DNA of 54,470 nucleotides from [Clostridium] symbiosum ATCC 14940 (GTDB taxonomy: Bacteria > Bacillota > Clostridia > Lachnospirales > Lachnospiraceae): assembly GCF_000466485.1 (NCBI RefSeq), contig NZ_KE992800.1:1-54470 (forward strand), read 5' to 3'. Positions 26,873 through 35,571 of the stretch are shown piece by piece (within the stretch, counting starts at the first letter, position 1; the number at the start of each line of letters is the position of its first letter). The notes beneath the pieces were generated by a model. It had not been told where the DNA came from and did not search any database. It saw only the letters and a list, made by a program, of their open reading frames with translations. Position numbers and translations under genes: made by a program.

Positions 26873-28168
26873 TCAACTTTTCTTCTCCGGAACATTTAAG
26901 GAATCCGCCTCCACGCTCCGGACGGCTCCGGCCCGGAAGGCCCCGGGGGAAATACCGCAGGTACGCTTAAAACAGGTGCAGAAATAGCTGTAGCTGTTCA
27001 GCCCGACTCTATAGGCGATCTGCTCAATCGGGACCGAGGTATCGGCCAGCAGTTCCTTGCTGCGCTGGATCCGGCATTCCGTGAGATACTGGACAAAAGT
27101 CATGCCAAATTCCTTACGGAATATGCGGGCGAAATGCCCCTCGCTGAATCCCATGATATCTGCCAGGCTGCCTAACCTGATATTCTCCATATAGTGGGTA
27201 TCAATATACTCGGTAACAGGAATTTTAAAGGAATACTCCTCGTCTGCACTGTGTTCTCCCAATGCCTGGGTCACCTCGTCATAAAACTCCAGAAAACAGA
27301 TCCTCGTATCCCCCACAAAGCCGCATGACAGGATCCTGGTCATGGCTGCGTCGCTGCGCCGCTGAATCCAGCTCTCCGGCACGCCGCAGCGCACACAGTA
27401 ATCCTCAATCCGCTGAAGCAGCCGGATCATTTCCATCTTCGCCTTCTGCGGGCGCGTCCGTCCCTCCAGAAGTGCCCGTACAATTCCCTGAAGCACTTCC
27501 TCAAGCTGGTCCCGGTTGCCTCTGGCAAAAGCGGCCAGCAGCTCAGGATAAAATTTATTTATATCGGCCTCCTCCCGGACCTCCTCCGCATCCGGCTCCA
27601 CCTCCTCCAAAAGGATATTGAACTCCTTTCCCGAGAAGTAGCTTTTGCTCAGCGCCAGATCCATTCTTGGATACATCAGGGAAAACTGCCCCAGCCTGCT
27701 GCACTGCTGGCTGATACAGACGGAAATCGTGTAAGAGCTTTTTGTCCGGACACATTTTTTAAAGCACTCCGCAACCTCCATCAGTCGTCTGTTGATATCC
27801 GGCCCCTCCCATTCCGGACAGCACAAAAAGCAGATTATCTTGTCCAGACTCACCAGATTGGCCATAAATCCCTTCAGTCCCATGCTGTCCATACATTCCC
27901 GCATCAGGTTAATCAGGATGGTTTTCTGAAAAAACTCCTGGGTGATAATCATCTTGCTGCTGTAATTGTAATAATCGTCCACCTGAAGCAGCAAAAACCG
28001 GTTGGGAAGTGTGTCAAGCCCTACGGTGGCCAGGGCATCTCCGACCTTATCCGGGCGAATATTGTTATAGATTAAGCTGTAAGACAGTTCACAGGCCAAT
28101 ACGTGATGCAGAGTAATATACTTTTTCCAATAGTCCAGTGATTCAGGTATCTTTTTCGATTTATCCAT
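26873..28168 (-). CDS. AraC-family transcriptional regulator
   Basis: A 431-residue protein whose last ~100 residues form the double helix-turn-helix of AraC/XylS regulators (LGSLADIMGFSEGHFARIFRKEF; VPIEQIAYRVGLNSYSYF). The long N-terminal part is not recognised and presumably senses an effector. ATG 28168 follows GGGAGGT and AGAGG; the frame is open to 28192. It lies between two paralogous flavin oxidoreductases, downstream-facing to one and divergent from the other, so it is the obvious candidate regulator of both. A direct repeat at 28334-28370 may be its site. Confidence 0.88.
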   Translation of the reverse strand: MDKSKKIPESLDYWKKYITLHHVLACELSYSLIYNNIRPDKVGDALATVGLDTLPNRFLLLQVDDYYNYSSKMIITQEFFQKTILINLMRECMDSMGLKGFMANLVSLDKIICFLCCPEWEGPDINRRLMEVAECFKKCVRTKSSYTISVCISQQCSRLGQFSLMYPRMDLALSKSYFSGKEFNILLEEVEPDAEEVREEADINKFYPELLAAFARGNRDQLEEVLQGIVRALLEGRTRPQKAKMEMIRLLQRIEDYCVRCGVPESWIQRRSDAAMTRILSCGFVGDTRICFLEFYDEVTQALGEHSADEEYSFKIPVTEYIDTHYMENIRLGSLADIMGFSEGHFARIFRKEFGMTFVQYLTECRIQRSKELLADTSVPIEQIAYRVGLNSYSYFCTCFKRTCGISPGAFRAGAVRSVEADSLNVPEKKS

Positions 28169-28333
28169 CCTCTTGTACCTCCCCCTACCCAACTCTTCTT
28201 TGTTTAAATTTTAGCAAATACAGGCGGTAAACACAAGACCGCAATGCCGTCCATTTTGTGAACAGTAACGCGCCCAATTGCCGCACGGGACATTACCGTG
28301 TGAAAAGTACCCCCGTGATCAGCGGCAGATAAT

Positions 28334-28370
28334 ATCAGAATTTTTAAATCACTAATCAGAATTATTTAAT
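28334..28370 (+). promoter_or_regulatory. Direct repeat, candidate AraC-type binding site
   Basis: ATCAGAATTTTTAAAT (28334-28349) and ATCAGAATTATTTAAT (28355-28370) match at 14 of 16 positions and are offset by 21 bp, two helical turns, as is usual for AraC half-sites. They lie in the 310-bp gap between the divergent regulator and the second flavin oxidoreductase, about 110 bp before its ATG. Nothing else in that gap is convincing. Confidence 0.5.
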
Positions 28371-28478
28371 TACTTTTTCAAAACATCAAATTATAATATC
28401 AACAAGCTATTTTCTGTGCCGCAATCAAATTATTCAATATGTCTCAAACCAGAATGGGACATGAGAAGGAGGACTGCC

Positions 28479-30428
28479 ATGCATCCGTATGCACATCTGT
28501 TTCAGCCGCTCCGGCTGGGCCGTACCGTCTTAAAAAACAGGATTGAAGCGGCTCCTGTGTCGGTGGCCAATCTGACCCCCCAGGCTCACTTTACCCCGGA
28601 TAACATTGCCATATTTGAACGAAAAGCCAAAGGAGGCGCCGCCATTGTCAATATGGGAGAGGCCCGAATTGACCTGAAAACAGGAATATCCCATCTCCTG
28701 TGCCTGGCTCTGGATGATCCGGAAGTTATGCCTTCCCTGATTCTGGCAACTGACGCCATCAGGCGCCACAATGCCATTCCCGCAATCGAGATTCTTCATC
28801 CCGGAGGCCGGGCGAATCCGGAATATTACGACGGACCAATCTGGGCGCCCAGCGACGCCCCCGGGCACCTGGGAAAAGATTACACCGCGCTGGATGAAAA
28901 AACGATAGACTACATAGTGAATTGTTTTGCCAATGCGGCGGAGATGGCCTGGCTGGGCGGTGTGGAGATGGTTATGATCCATGGCGGCCACGGCTGGCTG
29001 CTTCATGAATTCCTGTCCCCGCTGAACAATCACCGGACCGACAAATTTGGCGGCTCTCTGGAAAACCGGGCGCGAATCTCCCTCATGGTGGTGGATGCCA
29101 TCCGCAGGCGCTGCCCCGAACTCCTGATCGAGTTCCGGTTAAGCGGCAGTGAACTGGTAGAAGGCGGGCTGACCATTGATGATCAGGTTGAATTTGCAAA
29201 GTTACTGGATGGAAAAGTCGATCTGATTCATGTGACTGCCGGTACGTTCCATTACCCGGAAACCAATCAGCATATGGTTCCGAGCATGTTCCACCCATTT
29301 GGCGTCAATGTGGAATTTGCGGCCGCTATTAAAAAGGCCGTTAAAACACCGGTGGCCGTTGTGGGCGGACTGGATGAACCGGAGCTGATGGAACAGGTGC
29401 TGGCCGAAGGCAAAGCCGATATCATCGCCGTGGGCCGCTCCATTATTGCCGATGCCCAGATGCCCGGCAAGCTCCGCGGCGGCCGGGCCGATGATGTCAC
29501 TCCCTGCATACGGTGCAACCACTGTATCAGTGAGTCCTTTGTCCCCTATGTCAAATATTCCTCCCGCCTGACACGATGCTCCGTCAATCCGGTAGCCGGG
29601 CGCGAATATACCGAAAAGGACGTCTGTCCTGCCCTCATTCCTAAAAAAGTGCTTGTCATCGGTGGCGGTCCTGCCGGTATGGAGGCGGCCATCACACTGG
29701 CCGACCGGGGACACCAGGTTATCCTGGCGGAAAAATCCGGCCGGCTGGGAGGAGCTATCCGTTTTGCCGAACACGTTTCGTTCAAATCAAAGCTGGATCA
29801 GCTTATGCAGGTATTAATCCGGAGAGTGGAACGGCGTAAGATAACCGTCATGTTGAATACCGGTATGACGCCGGAACTGGCAAGGAGCCTGAGGACCGAC
29901 GCCATCGTCTGTGCCATCGGCGCCGATCCCATCGTGCCTCCTGTGCCGGGCGTGGACCTTGAAATCGCAGTTTCCGCAGTCGGGATGCATGAGCATATGG
30001 AATAGATTGGACAGAATGTAGTCATTCTGGGCGGAGGCCTGGTTGGATGTGAGGAAAGTATCTTTCTGGGTGAACTGGGTAAGAAAGTGACCGTCCTTGA
30101 GATGAAACCTGAGCTGTGCCGTGATGCACCTTTTCTTCACCACGAAGCAGTTCTGCTGGAAATGGAACGGCTTGGCATTACGGCCCGCACCGGCATGCGA
30201 TGTACCGGCATTCTTCCGGATGGCGTTACGGCAGAGCAGGACGGGAAAGAAATCAAGCTTCCGGCCGATACGGTCATAATTGCCGCTGGCCTGGCTCCGA
30301 AGCTGGATGAAGCGGAGTCTTTCCGCTCCTGTGCCCCGGAATTCTGGAAGATCGGCGACTGCAGGCAGGCACGGAATGTCCGTCTGGCGATTCACGAGGG
30401 CTATGATGCAGGCTCTTATATTGAATAG
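28479..30428 (+). pseudogene. FadH/BaiCD-type flavin oxidoreductase broken by in-frame TAG
   Basis: A paralogue of the enzyme at 24713-26671: FMN barrel (MIHGGHGWLLHEF; NNHRTDKFGG), 4Fe-4S motif (CIRCNHC, LTRC) and FAD motif VLVIGGGPAGMEAA. An in-frame TAG at 30003-30005 (codon 509) ends the product at 508 residues, after which the same frame continues as IGQNVVILGGGLVGCEES through the NAD(P)H-binding part to 30428. Readthrough would give 649 residues, equal to the intact paralogue's 652. The truncated form lacks the second nucleotide-binding motif, so it is probably inactive or at least unable to use NAD(P)H. AAGGAGG precedes ATG 28479. Confidence 0.88.
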
Positions 30429-30441
30429 ATAAGATATATCC

Positions 30442-30472
30442 TGTAACATTTCATGTTGTATGAACTGTTACA
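30442..30472. repeat. Hairpin/dyad upstream of the first symporter
   Basis: TGTAACA (30442-30448) and TGTTACA (30466-30472) with inner TTCA/TGAA form a two-part dyad 61 bp before the symporter ATG. It may be a weak terminator of the preceding gene or an operator; no U-run follows. Confidence 0.45.
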
Positions 30473-30532
30473 TATCCCTAATAATCTGGAGACCGTGTTC
30501 ACACCGTAACACGGCAGAAAGGAATATGATAT

Positions 30533-31939
30533 ATGAACGCAATGATTCCAACTATCGTAATTGTATTAATACTTTATTTTGCAGCAATGGTCGTGATTGG
30601 ATGGATGGGCCGCAGCAAGGCGAGCAACTTTGAAGGATATTTAAGCATGGGCCGCTCCGCCGGAGTGCTGCTTCTGATGGGAGGCGCAATCGGAGGCCAG
30701 ATAGGCAACGGTTTCGTGGTCGGAGGCGCTGCAGAGGGCGCTGTCAGCGGACTTGCAGGCGCCGCCTACGGTATTGCCTGTGCGCTGTCCACAGTCGTGG
30801 TAGCTCTTTTTCTGAATAACTTTATTTATAACAACGGCTATATGTCTATGACAGACTATACCCGTAAACGTTATCACAATGAAATTCCAGGCACTATCTA
30901 TGATTTGAGTACCGCTATTTCCTCCATCGGCTTAATTGCCGGACAGATTATGGCAGGCAAGGCCCTTTTTGAAGCGCTTGGGCTGCCGGGCAACGTGGGC
31001 GCTATCTCTATTGCCGTAGTCGTTCTGCTGTATTCTCAGCTTTCCGGACTGTGGGGCGCTTTTGCCACCTCCGTTATCCAGACAGGCGTTATCCTGGTCG
31101 GCCTCGTTGCCACCACGATTGTCCTGTTCAGCAAGGGCGCTGTAGGCGAGATGAGCGCAGCCATTCAGGCCGGTAACCTGGCAAGCTCCTCTCTGGATTT
31201 CAGCGGTCTGTCCGCAGCCGGTTTTGCAGGCATGATGCTGCCTCTGCTGTTAGGTATCGTAACCGACCAGCCGACTTATCAGCGTGTTAACTCCGCAAAG
31301 AGCGCGAAGATTTCCCGTATTGCCTGCTATCTTTCCTGCCTTGTTATGATTCCGCTGGCTCTGATGCCCGCCTTTATCGGCTCTTACGGTTCCTTTAAAT
31401 ACGGCGCCACCGGAAACAGCGCTTTCTTCGATGTCATCCTGATGGAACTTCCCGCCATTGTCTGCGCGCTGATTATCGCCGCTGTTCTGGCCGCCTGCAT
31501 GTCCACCATCGACTGCGGCCTGATCACGATGTCAACTGTATTGACTCGCGATATCTGGCAGGGCACGCTGAAGAAAAACCCAACAGAGGCCCAGTTAAAG
31601 AAAATTACATTGGGAGTCAATATCGGCTTCATGGCTACCTCAACCGCTCTGGCTCTGTCCGCCAGCAGCATCCTGGGGCTTCTGAACTCCGTATACTCCT
31701 TCCTGGCTGCCGCTTGTTTCGTTCCGTTTGTCGGCGGTTTGGCCTGGAAAAGAGGCACTGCAGCCGGCGCCGTTGCCGCTTCCATCGTTGGCGTTGCCAC
31801 CGTACTTATCAGTTGGACCGGTGTCGTATTCCCGTTTGGCAGTATCATACCGGCCGGAATCTTCCCTGTCATTCCGTCTGCCATCGCTTACATTATCGTA
31901 AGTCTTTGCAGCAAGAATACAGAGGCGCAGGCCGCATAG
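30533..31939 (+). CDS. Sodium:solute symporter (SSS family)
   Basis: A 468-residue membrane protein with about 13 transmembrane helices. Typical SSS elements are the GGAIGGQIGNGFVVGGA loop after TM2 and the DYTRKRYHNEIPG segment. It would import an organic solute with Na+. Immediately downstream of the broken flavin oxidoreductase gene and followed by a second symporter, so it may carry the substrate of those enzymes. The substrate cannot be read from sequence. Confidence 0.92.
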   Translation: MNAMIPTIVIVLILYFAAMVVIGWMGRSKASNFEGYLSMGRSAGVLLLMGGAIGGQIGNGFVVGGAAEGAVSGLAGAAYGIACALSTVVVALFLNNFIYNNGYMSMTDYTRKRYHNEIPGTIYDLSTAISSIGLIAGQIMAGKALFEALGLPGNVGAISIAVVVLLYSQLSGLWGAFATSVIQTGVILVGLVATTIVLFSKGAVGEMSAAIQAGNLASSSLDFSGLSAAGFAGMMLPLLLGIVTDQPTYQRVNSAKSAKISRIACYLSCLVMIPLALMPAFIGSYGSFKYGATGNSAFFDVILMELPAIVCALIIAAVLAACMSTIDCGLITMSTVLTRDIWQGTLKKNPTEAQLKKITLGVNIGFMATSTALALSASSILGLLNSVYSFLAAACFVPFVGGLAWKRGTAAGAVAASIVGVATVLISWTGVVFPFGSIIPAGIFPVIPSAIAYIIVSLCSKNTEAQAA

Positions 31940-31986
31940 AAAACGCAATTTTGCAGGCGCCCCTGCGGGGCGAACGAACTAATACC

Positions 31987-32017
31987 GAGGGTGCTGCTTT
32001 AATTTTGCAGCACCCTC
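31987..32017 (+). terminator. Terminator between the two symporter genes
   Basis: Perfect 11-bp stem GAGGGTGCTGC (31987-31997) / GCAGCACCCTC (32007-32017) with a 9-nt loop and a T-containing tail. It should separate the two symporter transcripts at least partly. Confidence 0.75.
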
Positions 32018-32065
32018 ATTCTACTCCACCCAAATTCACCTATTCAACCGAAAGTGAGGCACCTT

Positions 32066-33433
32066 ATGACCACCCCGTCCATTGTTATTTTAATCCTGCT
32101 GTCCTATGGAACTGCGATGCTGCTCATCAGCAGGCGAGCAAGCCGCCGGATACGCAGCTTTCAGGACACTATCGCGGCCCCCGGTCAAACTTCCCTGTTT
32201 TTGCTGGCAGGCAGCGCCATCGGCGGCCAAATCGGCAGCGGATTTGTCATCGGCGGTGCGGAATACGGCGCCCGCTACGGCATTGCGGGCGCCTGGTATG
32301 GTATCGGCTGCGGGCTTTCCTACTTTATCACTGCGGCCCTGTGCCGTTTCATCCGCACCCATCACTATGTCTCCCCGGCCGATTATTTTGCCCGCCGTTA
32401 CAGCGGTCATGCGACCCGTATGATTTATACTGCCGCAAGTATCTCCTGCAGCGTTTCTCTGCTGGCCGGGCAGCTTCTGGCCGGAAGGGCCATATTCCTG
32501 ACATTGGGCCTTCCGGCCCAGTGGGGTGTCGTCCTGACTGCGGTTATCGCGCTGGTATACTCAAACGCCGCTGGTTTATGGGGGTCTATGGCAGTCTCCT
32601 CCATCCAGAGCGTCATTATCTTTATCGGAATGTCCACAGCCCTGTTTCTGATGATGTCCGCTCCCGGTCCTGGGGTACTGGCAGCCGCTCTGCCTGCTTC
32701 CAGCTTTCATCTAGCGCCCTTTGGCGCCGAATTTTTAGTCTCTATGACTGCTCCCATCGTTTTGGCAAGCTCAGTGAACCAGATCTCATTCCAGAGCGCC
32801 GCCTCTGCCAAATCCCTCAAATCGGCCAGAGGCGGTTATCTTCTGGCCGGACTGACATTGATCCCGGTCGCATTCATTCCGCCCCTGCTGGGCATGTACG
32901 GGCGCGCTTTGTTTCCCGGTATTCCCGCTGAAAATGTATTTTCCTCTCTGCTGCTCACGCGCCTTCCCACCGCCGTGGCCGCCGTGATCCTGGCGGCCGT
33001 AATCTGCGCCGTGGTCTCCTCCTGCAACAGCGCTTACATTGCCGTGGCCGCAAACTTTGTCCATGATATCTACCTTGGTATGGTAAATCCCGGAGCAGAC
33101 AGCAGAACCTGCCGGCGCCTGATGCTTCTGGCCGATATGGCAGTCTGCTGCATCGGAATACTTCTGGCGCTGAAAATGAACGACATTATCCGGGTACTCT
33201 CCATGGGATACAGCCTGATGGCCTCCGGCTGTCTCGTTCCCTTCCTGGGCGGCGTCATCTGGAAAAAAGGCACCAGCCGCGGAGCGCTGTACAGCGCCTT
33301 TGCAGGCATGGCAGTTTCGCTGGCCGCCTCGCTGGAACTGATACGCCTGCCTTACGCCAGTATTTCCAGCATTCTGATAAGCGCGGCGGTATATGCGGCC
33401 GTCAGTCTCCTCGCACCGGAAAAAAACGGCTGA
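32066..33433 (+). CDS. Second sodium:solute symporter (SSS family)
   Basis: A 455-residue protein with about 12-13 transmembrane helices and the same GSAIGGQIGSGFVIGGAEYG loop as its upstream neighbour, so the two are paralogues. ATG 32066 has GAGG 6 nt upstream; an in-frame GTG at 32054 lies within that site. Its stop codon stands 5 bp from the end of a convergent LacI-type gene remnant. Confidence 0.9.
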   Translation: MTTPSIVILILLSYGTAMLLISRRASRRIRSFQDTIAAPGQTSLFLLAGSAIGGQIGSGFVIGGAEYGARYGIAGAWYGIGCGLSYFITAALCRFIRTHHYVSPADYFARRYSGHATRMIYTAASISCSVSLLAGQLLAGRAIFLTLGLPAQWGVVLTAVIALVYSNAAGLWGSMAVSSIQSVIIFIGMSTALFLMMSAPGPGVLAAALPASSFHLAPFGAEFLVSMTAPIVLASSVNQISFQSAASAKSLKSARGGYLLAGLTLIPVAFIPPLLGMYGRALFPGIPAENVFSSLLLTRLPTAVAAVILAAVICAVVSSCNSAYIAVAANFVHDIYLGMVNPGADSRTCRRLMLLADMAVCCIGILLALKMNDIIRVLSMGYSLMASGCLVPFLGGVIWKKGTSRGALYSAFAGMAVSLAASLELIRLPYASISSILISAAVYAAVSLLAPEKNG

Positions 33434-33438
33434 TACGG

Positions 33439-33675
33439 TCAGGCCATGCTGTCGCTGAATGCAAAGATTGCGGTAAATCCCGCGTCCTCCTGTTTCATCT
33501 GTTTCAGAATATAGGGTATATTGCTTTCCGCTACCGGTACTTCCCGAATCAGCTCCGGAAAAACGGGCAGCCCTGCCTCCTCATGTGCCCGGATATGTAA
33601 GACGGTCCATTCAGGCACAAAATCCGGCTGTGGCCGTTGTCAATCAGATATTTTGCAGCCAATCTGGATAAACGG
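33439..33675 (-). pseudogene. Remnant of a LacI-family regulator
   Basis: On the minus strand one frame reads LAAKYLIDNGHSRILCLNGP, the conserved start of a LacI effector domain. After a frame change near 33600 it continues RAHEEAGLPVFPELIRE and then FTAIFAFSDSMA before a stop at 33439-33441. These are consecutive LacI-family landmarks, but about a dozen residues between them are missing and both the HTH domain and the last third are absent. The remnant overlaps the 3' end of the HAD gene. It is clearly a decayed regulator, perhaps once controlling the sugar- or solute-related genes here. Confidence 0.75.
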
Positions 33676-34345
33676 CACGCCGGACTGCATTACCGCTTAT
33701 TTTTTCAACCAGCCCAGGTATGTCATTCAGGCTTCCCAGTTCAAAGTCAGCAAGACTCCTGTCAAAGTTAAACCGGCGGTCTATCAGAGCCGCCACATGC
33801 ATTCCGGCGCTGTGGGCCGCGGTAATCCCCACGGTGGAGTCTTCGATCACCAGGCATTCCTCCGGCTTTACCCCCAGTTTCTCTGCCGTATAAAAATAGA
33901 TTTCCGGATCCGGTTTGCTCCTTTTGAACATTCCTCCGCTTACCATCAGTTCCAGACGCTCTGCCACATGGTTCATTGTCAGGATCTTTGTGACCTGCTC
34001 GATGTTGGTGGAGGATGCAACAGCCAGTTTAAATCCTCTCTCCCGTATCCAGTCCATTACCGTAAGAACCTCCGGGCGGAAAATGGCCTGATAATCCACT
34101 AACTCAAACACCTCGTCCCAGCGGCTGCGGTACTGCTGTCTTAACTCCTCCCAGGATTCACCGTTATCCACCGCCTTCTCCACCACAATCCAGCAGTCCC
34201 GTTTTGTCGTTCCAACCGTTCCGTACAGATCCTCGATCAGGATGTCCGGATTCTTTTCCTTAGCGAACTCATAGATATATTTTAAGTACTCCATCTCGCT
34301 GTCTATAATAACCCCGTCCATATCAAATATAACTGCTTTTATCAT
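33644..34345 (-). CDS. HAD-family phosphatase / beta-phosphoglucomutase-like
   Basis: A 233-residue HAD-superfamily protein of subclass IA: motif I DMDGVIIDSE, motif II SSTN, motif III Lys in RSKPDPEIY, motif IV VIEDSTVGI. It would dephosphorylate a sugar phosphate or similar metabolite. ATG 34345 has AGGAGG upstream; the frame is open to 34471 without a better site. The last ~12 residues are read from DNA that in another frame belongs to the LacI remnant, so the present C-terminus is probably not the ancestral one. Confidence 0.88.
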   Translation of the reverse strand: MIKAVIFDMDGVIIDSEMEYLKYIYEFAKEKNPDILIEDLYGTVGTTKRDCWIVVEKAVDNGESWEELRQQYRSRWDEVFELVDYQAIFRPEVLTVMDWIRERGFKLAVASSTNIEQVTKILTMNHVAERLELMVSGGMFKRSKPDPEIYFYTAEKLGVKPEECLVIEDSTVGITAAHSAGMHVAALIDRRFNFDRSLADFELGSLNDIPGLVEKISGNAVRRAVYPDWLQNI

Positions 34346-34611
34346 AAATCCTCCTGAATTTCTGCCTTTTGCTGTTAGTATACAGGAGAATTGCGGTTCT
34401 TTGCAAGGTCTTCCGGGGACGGCTGTAAAAAAATTCACAATTTTTCCGCCCGACTGACCTTTTCCCCGCATTGGCTTTCTGCTATAATCTATTGGTACTT
34501 TACATTATGGAACAAAGCGATTGTTGCCGTCTTGATTAACGGACGGCTGTTTATCTGAGAAAGGAGCCGCAGAAATATTCCGTAAAAGCCGGTGTTTCTG
34601 CCAGGTAAGTG

Positions 34612-35304
34612 ATGAAATATTTCCAGCATTTTCTCGGTATCCTGTGCGCATTCTGCCTGATGATTATTTTTCTGATCACATCGGTAGAGGCTGTCGCATA
34701 CTGGACCCCGGGCTATTATGAAAAAGAGTATGAAAAATATGGTGTTGCAGAGGATGTAAATATGGAAATGGAGGATCTTCTGGACGTGACGCAGGAGATG
34801 ATGGCCTTTCTCCGTGGTAAGAGGGCGGATCTTCATGTCCCCACAACTGTGGGAGGCGTTCAGCGGGAGTTTTTCAATGAACGGGAGATCGCCCATATGG
34901 TCGATGTGCAGCATCTCTTTTTAGCTGCGATCGCCATCCGCAGGATTTGTGCAGTGATTATCCTTCTCAGCATCGCACTGCTTTGGCGGACGAAAGCTGA
35001 TATAAAACGCCTGCTGCCTCGGATGCTCTGTATCGGTACTGCGCTGTTTTTTGCATTAACTGCTGCCCTTGCAGCCATAATATCCACAGACTTCACGAAA
35101 TATTTTATACTTTTCCACAAAATATTCTTTACCAATGACCTGTGGATTCTGGATCCATCAACCGATTTGTTGATAAACATTGTCCCGGAACCATTTTTTG
35201 TGGATACCGCTGCCAGAATTGGTGTCACTTTTGCAGCGGCAACCATCCTGTTGTTCGCCATATGTATTTTTTTTATCCGCCGGACGCCGGAAAAACAGCC
35301 GTAA
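34612..35304 (+). CDS. lit: Lit-like lipoprotein intramolecular acyltransferase (DUF1461)
   Basis: A 230-residue protein with four to five transmembrane helices and an extracytoplasmic loop containing FNEREIAHMVDVQHLF; a later segment reads FILFHKIFF. These two histidine-bearing motifs are characteristic of the TIGR01906/DUF1461 family, of which Lit is the characterised member. Lit moves an acyl chain from the glyceryl group to the N-terminal cysteine of lipoproteins, giving lyso-lipoproteins with weaker TLR2 signalling. GTG 34609 directly precedes ATG 34612; the ATG is chosen. A TATAAT stands at 34483-34488. Functional assignment rests on family membership. Confidence 0.78.
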   Translation: MKYFQHFLGILCAFCLMIIFLITSVEAVAYWTPGYYEKEYEKYGVAEDVNMEMEDLLDVTQEMMAFLRGKRADLHVPTTVGGVQREFFNEREIAHMVDVQHLFLAAIAIRRICAVIILLSIALLWRTKADIKRLLPRMLCIGTALFFALTAALAAIISTDFTKYFILFHKIFFTNDLWILDPSTDLLINIVPEPFFVDTAARIGVTFAAATILLFAICIFFIRRTPEKQP

Positions 35305-35308
35305 GGAC

Positions 35309-35359
35309 AATCCCACCACCCCGTCCGCTGGCCTACGGCGGCGTCCTCACCTGCTTAAC
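35309..35359 (+). repeat. REP-like ~50-bp repeat, copy 1
   Basis: A GC-rich segment (CCCGTCCGC...GGCGGCGTCCTCACCTGCT) directly after the lit gene; its inverted copy lies at 39849-39906. Internal CCGCTGGCCTACGGCGG can form a hairpin, so it resembles bacterial palindromic intergenic repeats and could also act as a terminator for lit. Confidence 0.8.
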
Positions 35360-35450
35360 TAAGTGACATTGGTTCACAGCATGCCTCTTTATGCATGATG
35401 TAAACAATAACATGGAATTTACAGACTTTTCCACATGTGGACAATTTTTC

Positions 35451-35479
35451 TTTACATGAAATTCGGATTCCTATATACT
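35451..35479 (+). promoter_or_regulatory. Sigma-A-type promoter of dacF
   Basis: TTTACA (35451-35456), exactly 17 bp, then TATACT (35474-35479), about 92 bp before the ATG. This is the only strong promoter match in the 267-bp gap. Confidence 0.6.
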
Positions 35480-35571
35480 GTTAAATAGTAATTACGTTTA
35501 TATTACAAATATTAATATATACAGTGACAGAAACCCGCTGATTATTAACAAGAACAGGATTTGATTATAGA

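Noticed and set aside
30003-30005. TAG read as pyrrolysine or another recoded codon
   Set aside because: Other intact genes in the window end normally in TAG (for example the symporter at 31939 and dacF at 37161), and a neighbouring gene is broken by TAA, so plain nonsense mutation is simpler.
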